The notes under the pieces were generated by a model. It was given only the letters and a program-made list of their open reading frames with translations. It searched no databases and was not told where the DNA came from. The translations under genes were made by a program, and so were the position numbers. Below, in pieces: positions 42,383-51,698 of a stretch of DNA of 64,000 nucleotides. Positions within the stretch are counted from its first letter, which is position 1. Every line of letters begins with the position of its first letter. Source of the DNA: Bacilli bacterium (lineage in GTDB: Bacteria; Bacillota_I; Bacilli_A; RF39; UBA660); assembly GCA_017528315.1 (NCBI GenBank), contig JAFXOW010000059.1, forward strand, positions 1 through 64,000, in the 5' to 3' direction.

Positions 42383-43096
42383 ATGATAAAAAAAATAAGA
42401 GATTTGAATATTAATTATATACAATATGGAAACGGAGAAGATGTAGTGTTACTTCATGGTTGGGGGCAAAATATTCAAATGATGGATCCACTTGGAAAGA
42501 ACTTGGATAATTTTAAAATAACCATTCTTGATTTACCAGGGTTTGGTAGTAGCGAAATTCCTAAATTTGCTTATACTATAAATGACTATACGGATGTTTT
42601 ACATGAATTTTTGGAAGAACTGAAAATAAATAATCCCATTTTAATAGGTCATTCCTTTGGAGGAAGAATTGCTATTAACTATGCATCAATCTATAAAGTA
42701 AATAAATTAGTTTTATTTGGGAGTCCTTTCTTAGTTCGTGAAAAGACAGGATTAAAAGTAAAAGTTTTAAAAACCTTAAAAAATATTAAACTTCTAAATA
42801 ATATAGCTGAAACAATGAAAAATTATATGGGAAGTGAAGATTATAAAGCAGCTAATGGTGTAATGAGAGAAATACTTGTTAAAACAGTTAATACAGATTT
42901 AAGTGAGGCAGCTAATAAGATAAAATGTGATACTTTACTTATTTGGGGAGAAAATGATGAAGCTGTACCAATTGAAGAAGCTAAAGAACTTGAAAAAACT
43001 ATTAAAGATTCAGCCTTGATTGTTTTACCAGGAAGTCATTATTGTTATTTAGAAAATTTAAGTCATGTTACAAGTATTCTTGAACATTTCTTATAG
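42383..43096 (+). CDS. Alpha/beta hydrolase
   Basis: 237 residues. Catalytic triad visible: nucleophile Ser in LIGHSFGGRI near 88-97, acid Asp in LLIWGENDEAVP near 185-196, and His in PGSHYCYLEN near 215-224. Oxyanion region LLHGWGQN near 24-31. Substrate cannot be told; esterase or thioesterase-like. GAGTGAT precedes ATG 42383. It leads an apparent operon with a cell-wall ligase pair (murF, ddl), 8 bases before murF. Confidence 0.85.
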   Translation: MIKKIRDLNINYIQYGNGEDVVLLHGWGQNIQMMDPLGKNLDNFKITILDLPGFGSSEIPKFAYTINDYTDVLHEFLEELKINNPILIGHSFGGRIAINYASIYKVNKLVLFGSPFLVREKTGLKVKVLKTLKNIKLLNNIAETMKNYMGSEDYKAANGVMREILVKTVNTDLSEAANKIKCDTLLIWGENDEAVPIEEAKELEKTIKDSALIVLPGSHYCYLENLSHVTSILEHFL

Positions 43097-43104
43097 GAGG
43101 AAGT

Positions 43105-44709
43105 ATGTATATTTATATTTTTGTTTATTTAGTTTATATTTTTTATAAAAGTAGAACTTCTTTATATATGCTACAACAAAATCTCTATAATGAGAATAAT
43201 CGATATTTAAAATGGATTGGGAGAAACTCTAATAGAAGTTTTAATGCAATAGATTTTATTCCAATATTCTTGTCAATATTTATTTTTTTAACTAAGGAAT
43301 CTTTTATAATGGAAGTAGTTTATTGGGGTATTAGTTTGATTTATTTAAAAGGAATTTATGATGAATATCTTAAAAACTCTAAAAATCAAAATAAAATAAA
43401 ATTTAATGTTACAAGTCGAATAAAGAGATTATATTTTACAGAATTTATAATTATTGGAATATTTATAGTTCTATTGGTAATTAATAACTTTGGAGGATTA
43501 TTTTTAGTAATTTTAACCTCACTTATTGCATTCTTATATTATTTTATTTATCTTGTAAATATTATAAATGTACCAGTTGAACAAATAGTATATAATTACT
43601 ATTTTAGTAAAGCCAAAAATAAACTTGCTGGTATGAATCGCTTAAAAGTTATTGGAATAACTGGAAGTTATGGAAAAACAAGTAGTAAAAATATTTTAAG
43701 TCATATTTTAGAAGCTAAGTATATAACTAGACCAACACCTAAAAATTTAAATACTCCTTATGGATTAATGATAACTATTAATAATTATTTAGATAAATTT
43801 GATGAAATATTAGTAGCTGAGATGGGAGCCTATGTTAATGGTGAAATAAAAAATATGTGTGATTTTGTTAAACCTAAATATGGTATTTTGACTCTTATTG
43901 GAGAAGCTCATCTAGAAACTTTTAAAACCAAAGAAAATATATGTCGAGCAAAATTTGAACTTATTGAAAATTTAGAGGAAAATGGAACTTGTGTTTTAAA
44001 TAGAGATGACCCCTATCAAATTAATTATGTTAAAAATGAACTTAAAAATAAAGTTAAAATAATTTGGATAGGAATAGATAATAATGATGCAGATTTTAAT
44101 GCTATTAATATTAAATGTGGTAAGAATGGTATGAGTTTTGATGTTTCCTATAATGGAGGAAGTACGCATTTTGAAACTAAACTTTTAGGAATTCATAATG
44201 TATATAATATTTTAGCTAGTGTTGCCTTAGGAGTTGAATTAAAGGTACCAATGAATTTGATGGTTAATAAAGTAGTGTCTCTAAGTCCTGTTGAACATCG
44301 ACTTGAAATAAAGAAGTTAAATAATATTATAATGATAGATGATGCTTATAATTCTAATCCAATAGGAGCTAAGAATGCTTTAGATGTTTTAAAAGAAATG
44401 GATGGTGTAAAAGTTGTAGTAACTCCCGGAATGATAGAACTTGGAAGTAGGGAAAAAGAACTTAATAAAGAATTTGGAAGACAAATAAGTATGATAGCTG
44501 ATTATGTAATATTAGTTGGCGAACAAAAAACAAAATATGTAAAAGAGGGATTACTCGAAAATTTTCCTAAGAAAAAATTAATTATAATTAATAATGTCGT
44601 AGATGCTTATCATATACTAGAAACTATTAAACAAGATAATAATGAAAAGGATGTATATGCTTTATTTGAAAATGATTTACCAGATATTTATAGTGAGGGA
44701 GTGAAATAA
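43105..44709 (+). CDS. murF: MurF-type ligase fused to an N-terminal membrane domain
   Basis: 534 residues against about 450 for MurF. Residues 1-170 contain four to five hydrophobic segments (1-15, 50-75, 112-135, 138-155). The Mur ligase body starts near 182 with the ATP loop GITGSYGKTSSKN, then the substrate region TPKNLNTPYGL, EMGAYVNGEI and GEAHLETF. The ligase-specific NRDDP, VEHRLEIKKLNNIIMIDDAYNSNP and ALDVLKEMD follow. This matches UDP-MurNAc-tripeptide:D-Ala-D-Ala ligase, and ddl, which makes its dipeptide substrate, starts right at the stop codon. A MurF tethered to the membrane is not the textbook form. GGAGG ribosome site. Confidence 0.85.
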   Translation: MYIYIFVYLVYIFYKSRTSLYMLQQNLYNENNRYLKWIGRNSNRSFNAIDFIPIFLSIFIFLTKESFIMEVVYWGISLIYLKGIYDEYLKNSKNQNKIKFNVTSRIKRLYFTEFIIIGIFIVLLVINNFGGLFLVILTSLIAFLYYFIYLVNIINVPVEQIVYNYYFSKAKNKLAGMNRLKVIGITGSYGKTSSKNILSHILEAKYITRPTPKNLNTPYGLMITINNYLDKFDEILVAEMGAYVNGEIKNMCDFVKPKYGILTLIGEAHLETFKTKENICRAKFELIENLEENGTCVLNRDDPYQINYVKNELKNKVKIIWIGIDNNDADFNAINIKCGKNGMSFDVSYNGGSTHFETKLLGIHNVYNILASVALGVELKVPMNLMVNKVVSLSPVEHRLEIKKLNNIIMIDDAYNSNPIGAKNALDVLKEMDGVKVVVTPGMIELGSREKELNKEFGRQISMIADYVILVGEQKTKYVKEGLLENFPKKKLIIINNVVDAYHILETIKQDNNEKDVYALFENDLPDIYSEGVK

Positions 44710-45885
44710 ATGAAAATTAAATTGTGTGTTTTATTTGGAGGAAGAAGTGTTGAACATGAAGTTAGTATTATAACAGCTTTACAAGCTATTAATAAGATTG
44801 ATAAAGCTAAATATGATATAATACCTGTTTATATTGATAAAGGTGGACGTTGGTATACTGGAAGTATGCTTACGGATATTGAAATATATCGAGATTTAGA
44901 TCTATTAAAAAGATATGCTAAAGAAGTTGTTCTTTATAAAAAGGATGATAAATTTGTTTTACAAAATAAAAAAGGTTTATTTAAAAGCATTATAACTGAT
45001 GTTGATTTAGCTTTTCCAATTATGCATGGAACCAATGGTGAAGATGGAACGCTTCAAGGATATCTTGAAACGGTTGGTATACCTTATTGTGAATCAAATG
45101 TTTATGCTAGTGTTTTAGGACAAGATAAAATTTTTCAAAAACAGGTTTTAAAAGAAAATGGTGTTAATGTTGTTAAATATAAATGGTTTTTTGATAAAGA
45201 ATATTTAGAAAATCCTGATAATATAGTTGAAAATATTAAAATAGATTATCCGGTTATTGTTAAACCTGCAACCTTAGGTTCAAGTGTAGGTATAGGAATT
45301 GCTCATAATGAACTTGAGCTTCGCGAATGTATAACCGATGCTATTGAATATGATGAAAAAATACTAGTTGAAGAAGTAATAACAAATTTAAAAGAAGTAA
45401 ATATAAGTGTATTAGGTAACTCTGAAAGACAGGAATTAAGTGTTATTGAAGAAGTAGGTTCAAAAAATGAAATCTTAACTTATGATGATAAATATAAAGG
45501 TGGAAGCAAGGGTGGAAAAGTAAAAGGAATGGCCAGTGCTAAAAGAAAGATTCCAGCTGAACTAGATGAAAAACTTGAAAAAGATATTAGGAATCAAGCA
45601 AATTTAGCTTTTAGAGCACTTAATATGAGTGGAGTTGTTAGAATCGATTTTCTAATAGATGAAGAAACTAATAAGGCATATGTTAATGAAGTTAATACTA
45701 TTCCTGGTTCTTTATCATTCTATTTATGGGAAAAAACTGATAAAGATTATCCTGAGTTACTTGATGACGTTATTAATTTAGGAGTTATTAATTATAAAAA
45801 TAAAAGTCGTAAGACAACAACATTTAAATCTAATATATTAGAGAGTTTTAATGGATTTAAAGGAGTAAAAGGAATTAAAAAATGA
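44710..45885 (+). CDS. ddl: D-alanine--D-alanine ligase
   Basis: 391 residues, ATP-grasp fold. It joins two D-Ala for the wall pentapeptide. Signatures: [16 protein letters not shown] at 8-23, [16 protein letters not shown] near 98-113, [14 protein letters not shown] near 194-207 and the C-terminal [15 protein letters not shown] near 335-349. It starts at the murF stop, so translation is probably coupled, and overlaps gpmA by 4 bases (ATGA). Confidence 0.96.
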   Translation: MKIKLCVLFGGRSVEHEVSIITALQAINKIDKAKYDIIPVYIDKGGRWYTGSMLTDIEIYRDLDLLKRYAKEVVLYKKDDKFVLQNKKGLFKSIITDVDLAFPIMHGTNGEDGTLQGYLETVGIPYCESNVYASVLGQDKIFQKQVLKENGVNVVKYKWFFDKEYLENPDNIVENIKIDYPVIVKPATLGSSVGIGIAHNELELRECITDAIEYDEKILVEEVITNLKEVNISVLGNSERQELSVIEEVGSKNEILTYDDKYKGGSKGGKVKGMASAKRKIPAELDEKLEKDIRNQANLAFRALNMSGVVRIDFLIDEETNKAYVNEVNTIPGSLSFYLWEKTDKDYPELLDDVINLGVINYKNKSRKTTTFKSNILESFNGFKGVKGIKK

Positions 45886-46562
45886 TAAAACTAGTAATAG
45901 TGCGTCATGGGGAAAGTGTTTGGAATAAAAGGAATTTGTTTACTGGTTGGACGGATGTTGATTTATCGGAGACTGGTATAAAAGAAGCTCATGAGGCTGG
46001 TAAATTATTAAAAGAAAAAAATTATAAATTTGATATAGCATTTACTAGTGTCCTTAAAAGAGCCAATCATACATTAGATATCATTTTAGATGAATTAAAT
46101 GAAAATATTCCAATCTTTTATTCTTGGCATTTAAATGAACGTCATTACGGAGCTTTACAAGGTTTAAATAAAGAAGAAACTAGAATTAAATATGGAGATA
46201 GACAAGTTCATATTTGGAGAAGAAGTTATGATGTTAGACCACCTAAGTTAGATGATCAAGATGAAAGATATTTAGAAATGAAAGAAAAATATACAGAATA
46301 TATTCCTCATACTGAATGCTTAAAAGATACTATCGAAAGGGTTATTCCTTATTATGAAGAAGAAATAGTTCCTTATTTAAAAGGAAGAAAACAAGTTATA
46401 ATAGTTGCTCATGGTAATAGTTTAAGAGGACTTATTAAATATCTTGATAATATAAGTGATGAAGATATAATAAATTTAGAAATACCTACTGGTAAACCAA
46501 TTATTTATGAATTAGATGACAATTTACAACCAATAAAACATTATTATTTGGAAGAAAAATGA
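45882..46562 (+). CDS. gpmA: 2,3-bisphosphoglycerate-dependent phosphoglycerate mutase
   Basis: 226 residues. It interconverts 3- and 2-phosphoglycerate in glycolysis. [20 protein letters not shown] at 8-27 holds the phosphorylated His; [12 protein letters not shown] near 56-67, [16 protein letters not shown] near 85-100 and [14 protein letters not shown] near 173-186 complete the active site. It ends in a terminator that begins at its stop codon. Confidence 0.96.
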   Translation: MIKLVIVRHGESVWNKRNLFTGWTDVDLSETGIKEAHEAGKLLKEKNYKFDIAFTSVLKRANHTLDIILDELNENIPIFYSWHLNERHYGALQGLNKEETRIKYGDRQVHIWRRSYDVRPPKLDDQDERYLEMKEKYTEYIPHTECLKDTIERVIPYYEEEIVPYLKGRKQVIIVAHGNSLRGLIKYLDNISDEDIINLEIPTGKPIIYELDDNLQPIKHYYLEEK

Positions 46563-46592
46563 CTTAAGTTGTTGCATTTAAGTCTTTTTTTT
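46561..46592 (+). terminator. Terminator of the murF-ddl-gpmA operon
   Basis: GACTTAA (46561-46567) pairs with TTAAGTC (46578-46584), then T. A TATAAT at 46595-46600 follows at once and is the probable -10 for rel. Confidence 0.85.
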
Positions 46593-46628
46593 AATATAAT
46601 AATAAAGGTAAGAGATGTAGGTGATTTT

Positions 46629-48077
46629 ATGGATTGTATTACGTATGGTGATTTAGAAAAAAAAGTATTGTCTTATACACCACTTGATGTTTTAAAATTA
46701 AGGCGTGCTTATGAATATGCTAGACGTCGTCATGAAAAACAATTACGAGCAAGTGGTGAACCTTATATTATTCATCCTTTAAATGTTGCCTATGTTCTTT
46801 CTTTTATGCATGCTGATATGGATACTATAATTGCAGCTTTACTTCATGATGTAGTTGAAGATACTGAAAGTACGTTAGATGATATTGAAAAAAACTTTAA
46901 TAAAACAGTAAGAGAACTTGTTGATGGTGTTACCAAAATGACCAAATTAGATTTTAATAATAAGAAAGAATTATCAGCCATCAATATAAGAAAATTAATT
47001 GTTAGTTTAGCTAGAGACCCTAGAATTATCATTATAAAATTAGTTGATAGACTTCATAATATGAGGACTTTAGAATATAAAAGTGAACAAAAGCAACAAG
47101 AGAAAGCCTTAGAAACTTTGGAAATATATGTACCTTTATCCTATTATATGGGTGCTAATAAAATAAGAGATGAGTTAGAAAATTTAAGTTTTAAATATTT
47201 AAAACCAAGTATATATGGAGATATAAAAAAACAAAGAGAAGATTTAAAGAAAGAAACTAAACCTTTAATAGAGGAGGAAGTAAAGAAAGTTAGATCTTTA
47301 TTTAAAAAGAATAATATTAAAGCTAGTTTTGAAATACGTTATAAAGATAATTATAGTATATATAAAAAATTAATTATTAAAGAAAACTTTAATATGATTC
47401 ATGATATGATTTCAATTAAAGTATTAGTAAAAAATGTTAAAGATTGCTATATGGCTTTAATGTTAATTCATAAAATGTATACACCTATTAATGATCGTTT
47501 TAAAGATTATATTGCAAAACCTAAGACTAATATGTATAAATCTATTCATACAACGGTATTTGGACCTGATAATAGATTAATTCAATTTCAAATTAGAACC
47601 GTTGAAATGGAACAAATTGCTATATTTGGACTTACGGCTTATTGGTTTAAATATAAAAATAATGCAAGAATTCATATGCAAAAAGATTTAGAAAATAATT
47701 TTCAATTTTTTAAAGAGATAAAGGAACTTGATAGTACTATTCTCGATAATACCGAATTTTTATCTCAGATTAAAAAGGAATTATTTGGAAGTAATATTTA
47801 TGTTTATACAACAGCAGGCGATGTAATAGAGCTTCCAAATGGTGCAACAGTTATTGATTTTGCTTATAAAATTCATACTGATATTGGTAATTCAATGGTT
47901 GCTGCAATTGTTAATAATGAATCAGTTCCACTTGATTATATTTTAAGTAATCAAGATAAAGTAAGAATTATAACTGATGATACGGCTTATATACCAAAAT
48001 TTGATTGGCTAGATAAAGTTGTAACTACAAGTGCCCGTAATAAGATAATGGATTATATTAAGGAACATGAAGAATAA
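46629..48077 (+). CDS. rel: RelA/SpoT-family protein, hydrolase motifs intact, synthetase Glu replaced
   Basis: 482 residues, much shorter than full-length Rel (about 730): HD domain, synthetase and TGS are present, the C-terminal helical, zinc and ACT parts are missing. The hydrolase centre looks whole: His49 in IIHPLNVA, LLHDVVEDT with His73, Asp74, Glu77 and Asp78, and LVDRLHNMRTL. In the synthetase, Asp259 (MIHDMISIKV) is kept, but the catalytic Glu of the usual EIQIRT is Gln319 (codon CAA in QFQIRT). Synthesis of (p)ppGpp is therefore doubtful and degradation likely. TGS domain: IYVYTTAGDVIELPNGATVI near 397-416. Start ATG 46629 with AGGTGAT upstream; the longer frame begins inside the terminator. 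Confidence 0.85.
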   Translation: MDCITYGDLEKKVLSYTPLDVLKLRRAYEYARRRHEKQLRASGEPYIIHPLNVAYVLSFMHADMDTIIAALLHDVVEDTESTLDDIEKNFNKTVRELVDGVTKMTKLDFNNKKELSAINIRKLIVSLARDPRIIIIKLVDRLHNMRTLEYKSEQKQQEKALETLEIYVPLSYYMGANKIRDELENLSFKYLKPSIYGDIKKQREDLKKETKPLIEEEVKKVRSLFKKNNIKASFEIRYKDNYSIYKKLIIKENFNMIHDMISIKVLVKNVKDCYMALMLIHKMYTPINDRFKDYIAKPKTNMYKSIHTTVFGPDNRLIQFQIRTVEMEQIAIFGLTAYWFKYKNNARIHMQKDLENNFQFFKEIKELDSTILDNTEFLSQIKKELFGSNIYVYTTAGDVIELPNGATVIDFAYKIHTDIGNSMVAAIVNNESVPLDYILSNQDKVRIITDDTAYIPKFDWLDKVVTTSARNKIMDYIKEHEE

Positions 48078-48079
48078 TT

Positions 48080-48460
48080 ATGAATTTAGAAAATTTGTTA
48101 ATTGGTATATTCGCATTAATATGTGGTATATATTATTCATATATTTATTTTATAAATGATATAAATATAGATAATTATGTTAAGATTAAAGGTATTATAA
48201 CGTCCGTTAAACATAGTAGAGGTAGGAGTCCAATCAAAATATATTGTACTTATCAATATATTTATGAGGGAATAACCCATACGGTAAAGGATAAAGGAAT
48301 TTCTACAACCAGTAAAAATGTTGGCGATGAAATAACAATTTTAATAAATCCTAATAATCCTAAGAAGGTTATTCTTCCAATGATGTATGAAGATAGAGTA
48401 ACATATTTATTACTTGGTCTACTGGGATTATTAATTTTTATTGCTTGTTTATTTATATAG
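48080..48460 (+). CDS. DUF3592-like small membrane protein
   Basis: 126 residues. Membrane helices at both ends (about 5-25 and 107-125) flank a beta-rich extracytoplasmic domain with the DUF3592 pattern: VKIKGIITSVKHSRGRSPIK, YQYIYEGITHTVKD, and VGDEITILINPNNPKKV. Function unknown. It begins 2 bases after the rel stop without a clear ribosome site, so translation may be coupled. Confidence 0.75.
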   Translation: MNLENLLIGIFALICGIYYSYIYFINDINIDNYVKIKGIITSVKHSRGRSPIKIYCTYQYIYEGITHTVKDKGISTTSKNVGDEITILINPNNPKKVILPMMYEDRVTYLLLGLLGLLIFIACLFI

Positions 48461-48551
48461 CTGTTTACAAACAATTATTTATTTGCTAAAATAATAAGTC
48501 ATAAATGTTTGGTAATGAGAGGCATATATAGAAAGATTTTCAGATAGTTTT

Positions 48552-48736
48552 ATGTTTCAGTTAACAGATGCTATATATGATAATACTTTTCATGATAGAT
48601 ATTTTATATTAGATAATAAAATTGTATATCACTGTGGCTAGTATAAATAGAATAGGATATAAAACTTTTTCTATAACAAGAATTAATGATGAAGAAATTT
48701 GTAAATTGTTGATTAATAAAATAAATAAAATTAGGA
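48552..48736 (+). pseudogene. Remnant of an ORF6N/phage-type regulator C-terminus, frameshifted
   Basis: The frame from ATG 48552 reads NTFHDRYFILDNKIVYHCG and stops at TAG 48639-48641. The match continues in another frame from 48637 as ASINRIGYKTFSITRINDEE. Joined, they give the HDR(F/Y)xILD...VYHxGASI ending common in ORF6N-type proteins. An indel next to the Gly codon and the missing N-terminal part show it is dead. The gap 48461-48745 holds nothing else besides the gltX ribosome site (AGGAGAG). Confidence 0.55.
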
Positions 48737-48745
48737 GAGATAAAT

Positions 48746-50413
48746 ATGAATAATGAAAAATTAAAAGAACTTGCTGATTTAATGTTCCCAGGAATAACTA
48801 AAACAGTAGAAGATTATGAGAAAATGTATCCAGAAAGAAATTTGCCTGAGGAAGCAAGAGTTACGAGATTTGCACCCAGTCCTACAGGATTTGTTCATAT
48901 GGGAAGTTTACTATCAGCTTTTGAAGATTATAAAGCAGCTCGTGACACGAATGGAATATTTTATTTAAGAATAGAGGATACTGACGGGAAGAGAAGTATT
49001 GAAAATGGAATAACGGGTATACTTAATGATTTAAAAAACTTTGATATTGTGCCTATGGAAGGAATGATAGATGAAGAAAATAGTACTGGAGAATATGGAC
49101 CATATATTCAAAGTGAAAGACAAGAAATATATCATGCTTTTGCGAAAGAATTAGTTTTAAGAGGTCTTGCCTATCCTTGCTTTTGTACAGCAGCTGAACT
49201 TGATGAAATAAGAGAAATTCAAGAGTTAAATAAAGAAAGAATAGGTTACTATGGGTCTTTTGCTAAATGTCGTAGTTTAAGTATTGATGAAGCAATAGAT
49301 AAAATAAAAGCCGGAGCTGAATTTACTGTTCGTTTAAAATCTCAAGGTGATTTTAATAAAAAAATTATTTTACATGATGAAGCCCGTGGTGATATTGAAT
49401 TTCCAGAAAATGACTTGGATATAGTTCTAATTAAATCAACAGATAAATTACCAACTTATCATTTTGCTCATTTAGTTGATGATCATCTAATGCGTACAAC
49501 TCATGTAATGCGTGGAGAAGAGTGGATTGCTTCATTTCCAATTCATGCGGAATTATTTAAAGTCTTTAATTTTAAATTACCTAAATATGTTCATTTAGGA
49601 ATTGTTATGAAAATAGATGAAACTGGTACTAGAAGAAAATTATCAAAAAGAAAAGATAAAGAAGCTAGTGTTGAATTCTATCATAAAGAAGGAATTCCTA
49701 GTTACGCAGTTAAACTTTATTTAATGACTATAGCTAATTCAAATTTTGAAGAATGGTTGGATAATAATCCTTCTGCTGATCTTGAAGAATTTAAGTTTGA
49801 TTTTAAAAAGATTAGTACTAGTGGTAGTTTATTTGATGTAGAAAAATTATTAAATATTTCTAAAAACTATTTAAGTAGATTAACAGCTTCTGAAATATAT
49901 GATAATTTACTTATTTGGACAAAAGAATTTGATAATGAATTCTATGAAGTACTTTTAAATAATAAAGACTATGCCTTGCAAGTATTTAATATAGAAAGAG
50001 GCGGAGTAAAACCTCGTAAAGATTATACTAGTTATAAAAGTATTAGAAATTTTGTTTTCTATATGTTTGATGATTTATTTGAAAATCCTAACTATGAATT
50101 TACTAAAATAACTGATAAAAAAGAAATAGAAATTATTTTAAATACTTATTTAGATAATTATATGGATTTAAGTGATAAAGACACTTGGTTTAACAAAATT
50201 AAAGAAATGTGTGATAGCTTAGGATATGCATCTAATATGAAAGAATATAAAAAGAATCCGGAATTATTTAAAGGGTCAGTTGCTGATGTTTCAGGAGTAT
50301 TACGAATTGCTTTAACTTCTTTAGCTAATACACCTGATCTATACTTAATAATGACCATACTTGGCAAAGAAAAAATAAAAGAAAGATTTGAAAAATGTAT
50401 GAATAGTTTATAA
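48746..50413 (+). CDS. gltX: Glutamate--tRNA ligase
   Basis: 555 residues, longer than the usual 480. It charges tRNA-Glu (gene at 23427) and, in many Firmicutes, tRNA-Gln. Class I motifs: RFAPSPTGFVHMGSLLSAF near 41-59 (HIGH motif as HMGS) and RRKLSKRKDKEAS near 296-308 (KMSKS as KLSKR). A 35-residue N-terminal extension (LADLMFPGITKTVEDYEKMY) and a longer anticodon-binding part distinguish it, features of the long clostridial-type GltX. AGGAGAG precedes the ATG. Confidence 0.93.
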   Translation: MNNEKLKELADLMFPGITKTVEDYEKMYPERNLPEEARVTRFAPSPTGFVHMGSLLSAFEDYKAARDTNGIFYLRIEDTDGKRSIENGITGILNDLKNFDIVPMEGMIDEENSTGEYGPYIQSERQEIYHAFAKELVLRGLAYPCFCTAAELDEIREIQELNKERIGYYGSFAKCRSLSIDEAIDKIKAGAEFTVRLKSQGDFNKKIILHDEARGDIEFPENDLDIVLIKSTDKLPTYHFAHLVDDHLMRTTHVMRGEEWIASFPIHAELFKVFNFKLPKYVHLGIVMKIDETGTRRKLSKRKDKEASVEFYHKEGIPSYAVKLYLMTIANSNFEEWLDNNPSADLEEFKFDFKKISTSGSLFDVEKLLNISKNYLSRLTASEIYDNLLIWTKEFDNEFYEVLLNNKDYALQVFNIERGGVKPRKDYTSYKSIRNFVFYMFDDLFENPNYEFTKITDKKEIEIILNTYLDNYMDLSDKDTWFNKIKEMCDSLGYASNMKEYKKNPELFKGSVADVSGVLRIALTSLANTPDLYLIMTILGKEKIKERFEKCMNSL

Positions 50414-50427
50414 AAAAGGAGTTAATA

Positions 50428-51474
50428 ATGGCTAGTGTAACGAAAGAAAAATTAAGAGAAATATTTATAAAAAGATTTAATGTTTCTAAAAGTGATTATC
50501 AAATAATTGATAAAATTTTAGATGAATTGTATGATTTAGATAGAAAAATAGTACCACCATTTACCGAATTTGAAACAGAAATATTTAGAAAAAGATATGG
50601 TATATATACATCTGGTCAAATGCTAACAGGAAGGGAAGTAGAAGAAGAATATAATCTTATTCATGAGAAATCAGATAGCATTTTAAGTGTTTGCATATCA
50701 AAACTTGCTTTTAGAATTAATAAGATGGAAAAGAGAGTTAAAATACCTAAGATAAGTTCTTTTGATATTCGTGGTGGAGATGATTTAGAAATTTCTAGTT
50801 TAAATTTAAATTCAAATACAATTAATCTTATATTAAGACATGATATTTATACCTTAAGAGAATTATTAGAATATAGTAAAATAGAACTTAAACGTATAAT
50901 TGCAAAAAAGAAATTTGAAGAAATAGTAGAATATATTCATAGTTTAGGTTACTTATTTATAGATGAATTATCAATTGGTGATCAAAAAACATTAATTGTT
51001 AATTCCGAAGTTAATACAGTATATAATTCTAGTATTTATCTTATTAATAGTGTTAAAGATATTGATATAAGATTAATTAATAGTATGGATGTTAAAAATA
51101 TAGGTGAATTTATTGTAAAAATTGATTATTTATCAAGAAATGAAAAAGCTAAAGTATTAAAAGATATTATGTTAGAAAGAATTAATTTAAAGCCTTTAGA
51201 AGATTATTCAGAAGATGAGTTATATAATTCTAATCTAATTATTTTAGGTATTTCAAAAGATATTTATGATACTTTTAAAAAATTTGGTATTGAAAAAGTA
51301 ATTGAATTAGTTTCTTATAATGTAGGAGATATTCAAAAAATATTACGTGATAATGTTAAAGCTAAAAGTGTTATTGATAAAGTTCATAATTTTAATTTAT
51401 TATTTAAAGATGAAGCAGAGTTATTAAAATATTATACAGAAAATATAGAAGAAGATATTAAAAATATTAAATAA
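50428..51474 (+). CDS. Unknown protein with RNA polymerase alpha-CTD-like helix-hairpin-helix repeats
   Basis: 348 residues, no signal or membrane segment. Residues 110-172 (DLEISSLNLNSNTINLIL, then YTLRELLEYSKIELKRII, then KKFEEIVEYIHSLGYLF) follow the pattern of the RNA polymerase alpha C-terminal domain. A second, looser copy lies near 255-320 (LYNSNLIILGISKDIYDTFK, then VIELVSYNVGDIQKIL). Such domains bind DNA or proteins in transcription; the function here is unknown. GGAGT precedes the ATG, 14 bases after gltX, so probably co-transcribed. Confidence 0.6.
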   Translation: MASVTKEKLREIFIKRFNVSKSDYQIIDKILDELYDLDRKIVPPFTEFETEIFRKRYGIYTSGQMLTGREVEEEYNLIHEKSDSILSVCISKLAFRINKMEKRVKIPKISSFDIRGGDDLEISSLNLNSNTINLILRHDIYTLRELLEYSKIELKRIIAKKKFEEIVEYIHSLGYLFIDELSIGDQKTLIVNSEVNTVYNSSIYLINSVKDIDIRLINSMDVKNIGEFIVKIDYLSRNEKAKVLKDIMLERINLKPLEDYSEDELYNSNLIILGISKDIYDTFKKFGIEKVIELVSYNVGDIQKILRDNVKAKSVIDKVHNFNLLFKDEAELLKYYTENIEEDIKNIK

Positions 51475-51659
51475 TTTGTATTACTAACATAATAAACTTT
51501 GTATAATTTTAATTTTTCTTTTATATAAATATCTAAAAACAAATAAATACAATTATTATATTTAATTATATTAAATAGTTAATGCCCATACCTTAATAAA
51601 AATATAAGTTATTTAAATAAAAGATTAGTTAAAATTATTTAATGAATTTAATATGTGTT

Positions 51660-51698
51660 AAAAGAGTAAGTAATTAAATAAAAATTACTTACTCTTTT
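51660..51698. terminator. Bidirectional terminator ending pyrG
   Basis: A perfect 16-bp stem (51660-51675 with 51683-51698; AAAAGAGTAAGTAATT and its complement). The pyrG stop codon is inside. The 185 bases before it (51475-51659) are AT-rich and hold no gene that I can see. Confidence 0.9.

Noticed and set aside
43105-44709. MurT of the MurT-GatD lipid II amidation pair
   Set aside because: No GatD-like glutaminase is adjacent, no MurT-type Cys ribbon is seen, and the next gene is ddl.
45882-46562. Reassigned UGA codon, as in Mycoplasma
   Set aside because: UGA ends ddl, gpmA, nrdG and others at family-expected positions, and conserved Trp residues are coded by TGG.
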